A DNA stretch of 64,000 nucleotides, taken from Adiantum capillus-veneris. Lineage: Eukaryota; Streptophyta; Polypodiopsida; Polypodiales; Pteridaceae. Positions 46,593 to 57,599 of this stretch are shown here, in pieces. The stretch is taken from positions 77,973,910 to 78,037,909 of the forward strand of contig CM043960.1 of assembly GCA_014529385.2 (NCBI GenBank). The letters run 5' to 3'. The first letter of the stretch is position 1. Every line of letters begins with the position of its first letter. A model generated the notes under the pieces. The model made no database searches. It had not been told where the DNA came from and saw only the letters and a program-made list of their open reading frames with translations. The position numbers and the translations under genes were made by a program.

Positions 46593-49500
46593 TTACTCCC
46601 CAGTTAAGAAGAGTTTTCGTCCGAAAACAAAAGTGGGAAGGTTCTTCTTAAGAACACTAATGTTCTCTCAAATCACAGGCATCCTTCATGGATCCAGCTG
46701 TTTGGTTGACCGGAACACGGTTCCGCAGGAGGTTCAATGAAACCAAGAGTAACATCTTGATTTTCCACATTGTTGTCCATTTGTAACCATCTAGTGTGAA
46801 GACTCCATTTAGAACGTACATGAGAATTCTAAACGAGTTATCACGACAAAGATATACCTGAAAGAGTACCGCTTTTGACTTTTTGTGAAGTAACTTGCTG
46901 ACCTAAATCATCATCCAAGTGTAAGTCCTTGACTTGTTCTGAAATTGCATTAGTAAACAACCCCCCCTAACGAGTGTCAAGGTTGAGAACCTGACTTATA
47001 CATGAAGAGACTACCGAGTCACAACATGCATTAACTGATTGTAAGTAAACTCCAAGAAGAGCAATAAATGCTTACTAATTGGATCGCTTGGTGCTAACAT
47101 ACGCACTTTGCTTATCCTTCAGCACAAGATTACTCTTTGTAATCTGCCTATCCCCTTGGATCACTGACAGTACTGAGGTGTGTTTTCCTCACGGTTTACA
47201 GACAGCCGTCCCAGATGACTGGTAAACGGGGAATCACAGTAGTGTATAACATTGGTGAGGAATCAACAATGTCCAAAATAACCATCGTGGTTAACTTGAA
47301 AAAATCCATAAACACCCAAACCGAGCCATGACCTCTATTGGTGATTAGTAGACCCAAAAGTAATCTCCTAGAGATATTGCACTTAGAGTGCAAAATGCTT
47401 CATAAGCAATAACTTAAGGAATATGCATGCCGTTCCAAGTCAGCCTTTGCTAAACACTAGGGCCCATAACACCTAATGTGCATGCATTTAGCAAAAACAA
47501 ACCTGAACCTGTATATCCATAATGATCCTTGCCAATACTTATGGAAAATGTGATGCGCCTAGCACGCATTAAAAAGGAATGTAAATAGTTCTGAAAAGAA
47601 ACTATACTTTTAGTTGAAATCTTTTGCAAGCCTTGCTAAAACGTCTGAATCACAATAGAAGGTGAAACATTGATCACTTTTAGGTACATACAATGAAACT
47701 TTTTCATTAACAACTTATAGCCTTGCTATATGTATAAACAACCATCTGTAATGTTGTTTAGCAATACTTGTAGCTGAACAAGTCATTGTAAGTATCCGAA
47801 AATTTTTGGCCACTAAAATTGCTCCTGATACATCATGCTGAAAATGGTATAAAAAATAGATTTGAACAGCACTTAGGGACTTTGTTGTGATACATATTTG
47901 AAATAGGGGGTGTCAGTGTCAGTCACAGAGACTCATATTCGCGAGATGTGGAATATGTCTCAACTAAGGATGTCTAAAAAAAGAACATCCTACAAGTACA
48001 AGATGTACTTGTGTGTGGAGGTAGCTCTAAACACTCTATGACAAGAGTGAGAGGGACCCTCATTCATTGCTCCACATTGGCTAAACCGAACTCCTTGAGT
48101 TCCTAGACCATGTTGTATCCCCTTGTGACAACATGTGCCAAATCAAATCCTACAAGTAGATTCATAATAGCATAAGGCAGAAAGATAGATTGGACACTTG
48201 GCCCAAAATACTTTGTGCTAACATGCCCTATGCATGGCTCTGTAACATTCAAGCGTACTTATTCGTCTTGAAAAACCAAGAAAAGCATACTAAAATTGGA
48301 ATAACACCAAATCAATAGATGCGTACCTGGAGATTTGAACGTAATGTTCACTTACCCGTATTCAAATGGAGAGGAGCACGTCCCCTACCTGAAAAAACAA
48401 ACACCATTGCATTGGGAACCGTGGGTGGTACCTTTGCAATCCAAGCCCTTGGATTATAATCTATGTAGTCAAACGCCTTGGTAAGACCCGTTGTAGAATT
48501 GCGCAACTAGCAGGTAACGATAACCAACCTAGTTAACCGTGTACAGAATGATGAGAATCAATCTTAAAAAGTTGAATTTTTTCGCTACTCCATGGTAGAT
48601 CACTGCCTTTTTTCCTTGAAAGTAGAACTGGGATAGATCAAACTATGATCCTCAATGCCTATGGGGATATGTGGCAATCACCCACTAGTCTTACCCTAAA
48701 ACAGTATGTCCATAGACAATCCATAGTGTTATAGAGAGAGCAGGAGATACACACAAGTGAAATACCTAGCTCTTACAGACAGCCATGCTGTCTCAACTGA
48801 TTGCTGTATCTATACTCCGTGTTATAGATCAGCCTATGCGAGTTCATTCAAAACTCAGCTCCATCGTCGCACCAAAACATGTAGTGCATACAAAATACCT
48901 ATATGTAATGGCAAGACTCTTGCTTGGCCATTAACGTCGATGAGGAGTCCACTGGGTAGATCGGTTCAAGTTGGAGAAGATTCTCCCAAGGATTACAAAC
49001 AAGTGGGTCTTACCCAAGATCTGACAATGACTCTTAGCCAGTGTGTGTGGCTCATAGCCCTTATGGCAATTAGTGTTCAATCAACTGAACCAATGAAGAC
49101 TAATTTAGATGGAGTCTTGCCCAATTTCTAGCTGAGTTAGAGCACCTTGGCTCAGTCTGACTAATAAAACATGTTCAAAAGATTCTTAAAAGTTTTCAGT
49201 ATTATACGAGAGAAATAAGAAAGAGAGAGAAGGAGAGCATGCTGGGCTGAGGAATGTTCCTTAAGTTTCTAGAATGTGTACCCAAGCTGTGTGCTCTTAC
49301 GCATCTTATGCAGAACTTGCAACTTATCCTATAAGCAGTCCTTAGTTTGCTGGCATGACTCTCTCATCGAGAGAGGTAACAAAAAAAAAACACAAAACAC
49401 ATTTTGACCCATCAATCTTGTAGGGGTCGTGACTGTACGAGGGTGACTTAAGTAGGGAACTTTGCCTGTGAAATAAGTCCTAGATTGAGGTGACATTTAG

Positions 49501-51444
49501 TGTTGTTGTGTGGTTACAGCAACCAAAAATCATGTGCAACAATCTATCACTTACCTTGTCCTTGACAGAGTTGCGAGTGTGATAGCGGAAGCGTAATTCA
49601 TGAGGTGATAGAATTGAATTCACCTCACTAGCATGCCTTGCATGCATAATTGTAAGCCCTTGCGGAGAGTGATGGCCTCAAATGTGAGAACCAAAGCCAT
49701 AAGTGCCTTGCACACTTTTAGACTGGTAGGGATTCTGTGAGCTGATATTCCCTATTTTGCCAGTTCCCCGAAGCCTTGCTTCATATAAAATTGCCAAAGC
49801 ACTTTGCTTTGCACACTGACAGTAATTGCCAAGTAAAGTGTAAACAGGGAAAAACAAGAAAAACTTAAACTGGGCCCTAACTTGGTCGTTGTTGTTGCAA
49901 CTAGTTGTCATGGAATTTGGAAGGAAAAACTCATTCCAAAACGGCTTATAGCCATATCTGCACAGACACCCTCGTATATCTTGATTAGCTTGATTACGGT
50001 TATAGTTGGTACTCGTGCAAGACATAATAGCAGTACCATGGAATGATTATCCCATAGTGGTAAATAGTCCCAAGTTTGTATGCTCATAGGATATGCAAAA
50101 CTTGAAGTCTTGTCTTTGCTTGTTATGTTGTCGTCGATCCACTGTGGATGCTATCACTGCTCATAGCGACCGTGGCAATCATGTACAGATGTTTGACCTT
50201 GTCCAACATCCTCCTATTGTAATCTGCTATTAGTGTCTTGTAGTAATTATTGGCCGCCGACTTCTATGAACGGTGTCAAATAAATGGCCATGCCAAGCAA
50301 CTTTGCACCCGTCATGAAGTTGAGCAGCACGCAAGGGCGATCTCCTTCAGAGTTTAAAGAATTGATGTGTTGCCTTTGCCGCAAAATGTAACCGCGAATG
50401 AGCATGCACTATCGAGGTATTGATAAGAAGCCATGCTTCTGATCAAGACTTCGTCGTACTCAAGCCGTGCTTGTCTGTGCGCTCGTCATACTGATCTTGG
50501 TTCTGTGTGAGTCGTGCCTATGTGCATCGAGTACGTAGAGTGCACACATTGTCGTTGCATGCCATATCTCAATGAAAAATGAAAAATTGATTGCGTACCT
50601 TATGAATTCTTGATGTCGTCTTGGCATGCCGGTGGAAAAAATGGTCTTTGGGCCATTTTTTGAATCTTTTAACCTTGCAATCTTCACATATGCGACATGT
50701 TGTTCTTGAGCTTGACGCTTTGTCAAATCTTGAGTGTTCGTTGCATGGTCCGTGCATACGACCCTGAGGACCTACACCATCCTTGCATAGTTGTGGTTGA
50801 TTAAAATGGCGATTGATCATCAGTGTCGACGAACCCTTGCATGGCATGAGCTTTGTTCATCTTGCACAATTGTATATGAATCGCTTGCTGCATCTGTGAA
50901 ATTTTCTGAGTTTGCTGAGGTTGCAAGAATTTTGCAACAGTGTGCTTGGAAGAGGATGGGGGGAGGGCACGGCCTATGGGCATCCTCCCGTGAAGTCAAG
51001 CTGGGTGCCGTGGCCGTGGTTGGTCATGTATGAACATCAACCAACAAAAAAAAAAAAAAAAAAAAAACGATATAGGTTCCATGGGGGTGCGCGTAGGCTA
51101 GCGGGGTTCAAGCTGGGCACCATGGCTGTCGGCTGGGCAAGCTGCAGCGTTGAAAAAACACCTACTCGCAAGCGCGCTCCCTTTTGGGACCAAGTCCATG
51201 GCAAACACCTCAGGTCGCCATGGCTGCCTTTACTCGCAGCGGCCGCTCCCACGGCTCTCCCCCTTCAGTCACGCGCTTCAAACTCTGCCGTGGAGACCAT
51301 GCCCACGGTGCTTCCATCTCGTGTGTAGGGCGCCTACCCACGACCATGCTACGAGCCAAGGGGTTGTTTTCCTCCATTTAGGGTTGCTGCATGCAAGCAG
51401 ATGTCGGCCTCGACCTCCCCACCTAGCAAGAGGTCTTCTCCATG

Positions 51445-51448
<4 letters not shown>

Positions 51449-51523
<75 letters not shown>
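51449..51523. repeat. (AG)n microsatellite near 5' end of element
   Basis: About 37 AG units within the leader of the 155-bp-LTR element. Confidence 0.97.
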
Positions 51524-51527
<4 letters not shown>

Positions 51528-51582
51528 GAGATGCCAAGCCATGCAAGGCCCCCTTCCTCCATAGCTCTCTCTTTCCTCCATG

Positions 51583-51595
51583 TCTCTGATACCAA
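51583..51595 (-). promoter_or_regulatory. Primer binding site, initiator Met tRNA
   Basis: The minus-strand reading TTGGTATCAGAGA is directly adjacent to the LTR. It carries TGGTATCAGAG, the standard complement of plant initiator-Met tRNA. Confidence 0.9.
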
Positions 51596-51750
51596 TGTAA
51601 GACAAGGGGAAACTAGGGTCTATGAGTCCACCACCCAACCACCCTTTTTATAGGCAAGCCCCTGGCCCTTTGCCGTAGTTGGACTCTTCGTTCCACACCG
51701 CCTAGCCCGGCCCTGCCCTTATCTTGTCCGGCCTTGCCGGTGTCCTGACA
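51596..51750 (-). repeat. 5' LTR (155 bp)
   Basis: Same ends and length as the left LTR. The TATA box is conserved (minus strand, near 51642-51652). Confidence 0.9.
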
Positions 51751-51786
51751 CTTGCACTCATCGCACAAGATCCCTGATCCCACAAC

Positions 51787-51803
51787 TGGTATTAGAACTT
51801 GGG
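51787..51803 (+). promoter_or_regulatory. Degenerate primer binding site of host LTR element
   Basis: TGGTATTAGAACTTGGG resembles TGGTATCAGAGCTTGGG with two transitions. It lies two bases after ...GATCCCACA, a plausible LTR end. If so, the LTR of this element is split by the 46438-51750 insertion and its internal region runs rightward from here. Confidence 0.45.
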
Positions 51804-52404
51804 TGGATCTCGGCTACACTTCGTGTTGTGTGCAGCAAGCCCCGACAATAGACAGGAAATCGGGTGGTTTTGGAGTTTTGCACAACAATCAGGAAGCAAG
51901 CCAAAAGCCTTGCAATTTTCAAGCGAGCTGAGGGCAGCACCAGGCTATGAGAGAGAGCAAAGCAGAAAATAATTGGGAGCATCAAGCTGTTTCAGATTGG
52001 CAAAGATTGGAGCAGTCAAGCTTGACAGAGCACGGGATTCTAGGATCGGGTAGCAACAATGTAAAGGGAATTGGCAAGCTCGACCAAGCAGTAGGGAGTT
52101 TGGGAATGTTTAGCAAATCAAGTGCAATCAAATCAAATTGCAAAGGGTTGAGCAACATCTTGAGAGAGATACAAAGCGAGCACAGTGAGGGAGTGTACTT
52201 TTTCCCCCACACACACATACACTCTATTTTTGAGTCGTTTGAAACCGTTCTTTAGCTAATCGATTTTGAAAGTAAAATAAAATTGATTCAATTTTATTTT
52301 TTAAAGCAACTCCTTGTGTGTAAGGGTTCAATCCCACCAAATGCTCTTGACAACACCTTGGCAGTCCAGTAGAGAGAGATTCTCTCACCACCAGAGAGCT
52401 TGAA

Positions 52405-52410
<6 letters not shown>

Positions 52411-52490
<80 letters not shown>
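52411..52490. repeat. (AG)n microsatellite
   Basis: Forty AG units without interruption. Confidence 0.97.
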
Positions 52491-52493
<3 letters not shown>

Positions 52494-53570
52494 CTAAGAG
52501 AGAGAGCAATCAAGTGAGAGAGAGAAAAGGAAACTTCTTTGACCTTGGTAGCTCGTCATCAACATCGACATTGGCATTGAGGACCTCAACTTCGACAATT
52601 AGTGCTTTTGTCTAGCGACAAAAGGCAACATCAATTTCACTTTTCAGCATCGAATCAGATTCTTGGAAACCTCAATGTCTCAACACCTCTCATTACGGGC
52701 GGATTTTGGCAACTAACCCGACATCGATCTTTTTCAAACGATTGTTTTCCCATGAGGTGCCTCTACCATAGAGGAGTGACACCCGACATTGCACCGAGCA
52801 CACCGATCACACTTTTTGATACAATTTTTGACTGCGACTCTCTTGGCAGCTACTCCACTAGCACACTTTTGTCCGACGGAAGAAATTGGCACCGACATTA
52901 TCATATCAAAACCGACACGTAGGTTACAGGGGGCTTTTGAGCCCGTTTACACACAGTTTCTCTAGGTTTTTGGACACTTACAGGCACAACGTCTTTTACG
53001 CAATTTTGGCAATCATTTTGACAACCATTTCTCTATGGAGAGATACGTTGGCACATGCATGTTTGTTCTAGCATACCATTGTGCTATTGACATCTTGTGA
53101 GAGCAGATATCCCTCCAAGGATACACTTTACTACACGTAGTAGTTCTTGGCGCCTTTTTGTGCATAGTCACTCTATGTACATTGAGTTGCAGACACTACC
53201 TATTGTACTTTGTGTGGAGCCCTTTTTTGGCTTTTTGGCAGTTTTTCCGGCCGTTTCAGAGACTCGGACCGAAAGAGCCCTTTCTAAGACTTGGCCTAGT
53301 TGTTTTGTGTTTGTTTTAGCCTCAAGAGGGTTGATAGCGTGAGGTTTTCTTTGAGCTGCCCGGTATTATCAAATGTTGAGATACCTTCGGTGATATAGGT
53401 GGCTAGAGTTCCCCACTACATATCCTCGCCAAAGGAGATTTATCTTATGGGATTTTATGCTTGACACCGTGTATGACAGTCCATTGATAGTGAAAATGAT
53501 AATTTTTTGATGCCGAGTTAGTGCAGTCGGCACATTCCATGCGTTTTTTGAGTTGATTTTTGATTCCTCA
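52491..53570. other. Unrecognised DNA
   Basis: Plus-strand frames of 106 and 81 codons (52602-52922, 53097-53342) have normal composition but no recognised domain. They may be decayed internal sequence of the host LTR element. Confidence 0.45.
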
Positions 53571-53810
53571 CACTACAACACGTCGCGCAGAAATCGGCGC
53601 ACATACCGACGAAATAAAGTTAGTTTTAAAACTAAAAAGCGCTGAAATAGGCCTCGGAAGAGACACCGGTTTTGTGACGTCGGTATAAGCATCAATATGC
53701 TTGGCGTCGGAATAAGCTATGAAAAGAGCGTCAGAATGAACTATGAAATAAGCTTCTTTTGAAGTCTGTACGGACGCCTATACCGTATTCTGTACCGACG
53801 GTGAAACCTG
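53571..53810 (+). mobile_element. CACTA-type transposon terminus
   Basis: CACTACAACACG at 53571 starts a region with repeated short motifs in both orientations: ACCGACG, CGTCGGTATAAGC, CGTCGGAATAAGC, CGTCAGAATGAAC, TGTACCGACGG. A CACTA end followed by clustered subterminal repeats is the hallmark of En/Spm transposons. The opposite end and a transposase were not found in the window, so the element is truncated, or its other end is lost to later insertions. Confidence 0.6.
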
Positions 53811-53819
53811 TAAATTTGT

Positions 53820-53890
53820 TTTGGGTAGAGAGGGCTATGAACTGATGTTGCATGTACTGCAGCAAAAGAAAAGAGCCCTCTCTACCCAAA
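53820..53890. repeat. Hairpin with 17-bp perfect stem
   Basis: TTTGGGTAGAGAGGGCT (53820-53836) is the exact reverse complement of 53874-53890, with a 37-base loop that is itself partly self-complementary (around GTTGCATGTACTGCAGC). Confidence 0.85.
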
Positions 53891-54129
53891 GGAAGAGTGC
53901 ACAAGCAACCACACTCCACCTACAAGCTGACACTAAAGAGCGAGTGTATGGCAATTAGCAAAATTGTAAGAATAACATAACCACAACATCAAAAGCTTGA
54001 TCATGGCATAACGACATAAAAGATTTATAACCATAATTAAAACATGAGTCAAAAATTGCAAAACCATAAACATAACCTGTTTGCCATTGTTAGCAGCGGA
54101 ACACAGGCTACACCAATTATGCACCAACT

Positions 54130-54922
54130 ATGGATGTGCTATAATGCACAATATTTTCTTTTCATTGTATAGGGCCTTGGGCTCATTTAGGAGCTCCAAA
54201 GCTGTATGAGTCTAAGCTAGAGAGCTCAACTTTATCCCATAGTTGAAGGATTTGAGGCCCAAAGCTATAAAAGAGCCCTATGCTTAATGAGAGGTCATTC
54301 TTGGGTGAGTTCTTCTCTTTGTAGAGTGGATGGTCATGAGGCTCATGGGATTTCCATGCCCATGTAGCTCTTGATTTCTAATAATCAATTACACTTTCTT
54401 TCTTATTAGTCTTCTTTGTTTGATTATGTGGAGTGAGATTGTATTAGTGTGATGGTAGATCTCCTAATCCCTTTTTTGAGTTAATCTATTCTATCCACAC
54501 CATTGGCCATGGTGTGTGAGGGCTATGCCTTCCTTCTCTTCATCTCTCTATACAAGGTGTGGTTAGTGTGTGTGCATACGTAGTTGCATTGATGGGTTGT
54601 GCCGGAATGGACACACTAATGCGGAGTAGGTACGTTAATTGCATGCTTGTGTAGTTGTGATTAAGAGTTGTGAATAAAGTGATTGATGTGAGAGGTTAAT
54701 TTCAACCACATGATTGTGTGCAAGTGATTAGGAAGTAGGAATGTGTTGTTGATTAGAGGAAGCCCTTTCCATGGCTTCTCTCTATGATGAGTAGAAGGAT
54801 TCCTTGAATCCTCTATGTCTATACATCTTAGGCTCGTGCTTCCATGCCCTAGCCGAGTTGCCAATCCATGATTTGACAATTTTGTGGGTTGCGATTAGGT
54901 CGTGCTACAACGCCTCCCCACA
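54130..54922 (+). mobile_element. LTR of Athila/Tat-like gypsy element (start uncertain)
   Basis: The right border CCTCCCCACA is set by the adjoining primer site. A TATA box (GCTATAAAAGAGCC, about 54262-54275) precedes a CT-rich transcript-start-like region. The left border is not resolved. No second LTR of this family is in the window. Confidence 0.6.
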
Positions 54923-54942
54923 TTTGGCACCATTGCCGGGGA
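54923..54942 (+). promoter_or_regulatory. Primer binding site, tRNA-Asp type
   Basis: TTTGGCACCATTGCCGGGGA. Athila and Tat gypsy elements of plants typically have TTTGGCGCCGTTGCCGGGGA, complementary to tRNA-Asp; this copy differs by two CG-to-CA-type transitions. Confidence 0.7.
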
Positions 54943-57599
54943 CCGATAACCTAAGCTAGTGAGTTTAGGATGTGTAGAATAGAGTAATTTCACTACTAAT
55001 TTTGTTGGTTTTTGAGTGTGTCTAACTCATTTTTTGGTTTGATTTGATAATGTTGTGTAAGAAATTGATGCTAATATTGAGTTATGAATACCCCAAACCC
55101 CCAATTCCACCCCCAATTTCACTAATTTCATGCTAACCCTTGTCTATTTGCTTCTTTCCATGCTAATTTTACTAATTTCATGCTAATTTTTACTAATTTT
55201 GACTAACCTAACCAGTAACATTTGAAGTGTAAAGTATGTGAAATCCCCTTGTAAGAGATGGAATCATCACTCTAATCAAGTTAAATGTACCAATTTATGC
55301 CTAGTCTGATGATTTTAGTGTTTGATTTTGACCTACAAATGGTCAATTTTGGAGCCGATTTGATGGTGCACACACTTGTGTGTGCAATGATGCGACTTTG
55401 CATGGAGCAAAGGAATAGCTTGGAGTGTAATTACAATGTAAGTACACTCACTTGTTATGTCAAATCTTGATTGATTAATGTGGTTTAATGTTGGTAATCA
55501 TTTGCTAAAATTAGGTGTGTAACACAAATTGACCTACACTTTGCACCTGATTTGATACACTTGGAATGAAATTGATAGTCAAATTGTGACTAATGAACTT
55601 TGTGTGTCTCCAAATAATACTTAATTCTCATCAAGAATTCATGTGTGTACATAATAATCAGTGTGTGTGCATGCACCAAAGAGGGAAAAAAATTGTCAAA
55701 ACTTTCAAGTGTGTGTGCACCTAATCTCGAATGTGTGCATGCATATAAAGTGATGGTCTATGAGTATGAAATTATGTAATTTATGTGTATGCTAGGCTAA
55801 TTCAATCATTGGATAAACCTAAATGCCAAAAAATTGGGCAAAGATTGAGTGTGTGTGCTCATCCAAGGCCACTTGTTTTTCAATGATTGGTGGTCAATTG
55901 GGGCACCTAAATAATTTTTTATTGTGAAATGATCATAAAAAGTGTGTACAATCATTGGGTGTAAGCCTAGAGGCATTGCCAATTGAGACAAATTTGAATT
56001 TTGGTGCTTAATTTTTGAGTGTGTGCATTGCTTGATTGGGTAAAAATAGTGTGATTTTTTAGAAATTGAGCATGCATTCATTCATTAAGGCTTGATTGAG
56101 TTTTCAATTTGTGCATTCCAATGTGGAATTGATGTAATTTTTTCATAAAATTTTGGCCTAAATTTGGGTGTGTGTGCCTACTTAATGGCATGTGCAATCC
56201 GGTGCTCGAATGAATAATTGGTATTTTCTACCAATTATGATGATTAATTTGGCCAAATAAATGATGTGTGTGTCACAATTGGCTTGAATATTGAGAGAAA
56301 AATCACTCAATTGATGTTAAATTGTGTAGATCTTTAGTGTTTCCGTGTTAATGATGTTATATTGTGTAGATCTTTAGTGTTTCCATGTTAATGATGAATC
56401 AATTTGATGAACATGAGAAAAATGCACTAATGTGTGTGCCTAGTACCTACTCAATGGCGTTTGATGTCCAAATTGGGGATGAATAGTTGGTCTCGGTTAC
56501 CAATTGTGATGATTATTAGACCTAAAGATTGGTGTGTGCATCATAACTCGATTTGGTTTGGAATTCAATGACTCAATTGATATGCAATTGGGGATGATTC
56601 TATGTATTACCATTGAGTTGTATGACAATTTGATTGAAAATGGTAAATTTTTTATTAATTTGTGCATGTGCAAATGCCGGATTCAATTGTGTAGCTCTGC
56701 AAACCTAAATGAAAATCCAATTGGATTTGGATGATGAGGGCTATTAGACAAGCAATTTAAGATTGCAATGATGATAATTGGGATTGGGAGAATAATGATT
56801 GAGCTTAACTTCGAATGTTTTGGGATGAGAATGGGAGAATTAAAACCAATATGCACAATTGAGTTGCCTTGTGTGTATCATTAACATCAATGAAAGTTGA
56901 AATTAGTGGTTGATACTTCAACTTTGGGGGTTATGTGTGTTCAAACTACAATGAGAATCAATGTGATTACTGAACAAATGTGGCCAATTATGTTGTTGAC
57001 AAACACACGCGCAAGAAAACTTGCTCTTACACTCACTTGTACGAGCCTATCTTCACAAACCAGCACAAAGAAGAGACTACCCCGAGGTCTTGAATACATA
57101 TCGAGACTGAAGAATCTTGCCCTCTCTCTCACACTAAATGTCCATAGCATATCGCACACACCATTCTTTGAGTGAGAAACTCCTCTTGAGATTTTTTTGA
57201 AAATAAAGGAAACACACACCCGAGTTTTGGCATCCGATTCGCTTGGCATGAACACAACACACACACACTCACACACCTTATTTTTACTAAAAGCCAAACC
57301 AATGCCAGCCTCGAAGCTTTGGCGCTTGCAGAGGCCCCCCCCCCCCCCACACACACACAAAATGAACACGCTGGCCCACAGCCCTGGCTCACAGCAGACA
57401 ACCACTCACACACACACATGACGTTCAATGTATCGATGCTGATTCCTGAATCATTTACTGATTGCTCCCAACACCATCGCCACTTTTTGGATTTTCATTG
57501 AAAACACTGCAGTCTTCTACCGAATGCAGTACACACTCTTTCTCTGCATCCGCACCCACTTAACTACCCCTGCAGATCTGGACTAGCAAGACTCACGAG
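54943..57599 (+). other. AT-rich internal or leader region, no recognised gene
   Basis: Follows the tRNA-Asp-type primer site. It is AT-rich with many GTGTGTGC words, and frames are short. A 40-bp tandem duplication lies near 56321-56400. From about 57150 it turns CA- and C-rich (a C12 run near 57337). No Gag or Pol motif is seen, so the element is either a long-leader or a non-coding derivative. Confidence 0.5.
56321..56400. repeat. 40-bp tandem duplication
   Basis: ATTGTGTAGATCTTTAGTGT begins at 56321 and 56361; the copies are nearly identical. Confidence 0.88.

Larger units (their letters stand above)
46438..51750 (-). mobile_element. LTR retrotransposon with 155-bp LTRs, probably non-autonomous
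   Basis: A 5,313-bp element flanked by a perfect target duplication CTTGC (46433-46437 and 51751-51755). LTRs are 46438-46592 and 51596-51750, differing at about 12 of 155 positions. The primer site TTGGTATCAGAG on the minus strand next to 51595 and the purine-rich ACTGGGGAGTAA next to 46593 set the minus orientation. The internal 5 kb contains no recognisable Gag, protease, RT or integrase; frames are short. It may be a non-autonomous element mobilised by a coding relative, or an old copy decayed beyond recognition. Confidence 0.88.

Noticed and set aside
49678..50847. Minus-strand frames of 88-115 residues in the short-LTR element
   Set aside because: No zinc knuckle, protease, RT or integrase motif could be found, and the frames overlap in different phases.
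50912..51595. Overlapping frames around the GC-rich and GA segment
   Set aside because: Open only because of higher GC and low-complexity GA content; no domain in any frame.
57129..57501. Frames rich in His/Thr or Cys/Val near 57.2 kb
   Set aside because: Produced by CA and poly-C tracts; no family resemblance.
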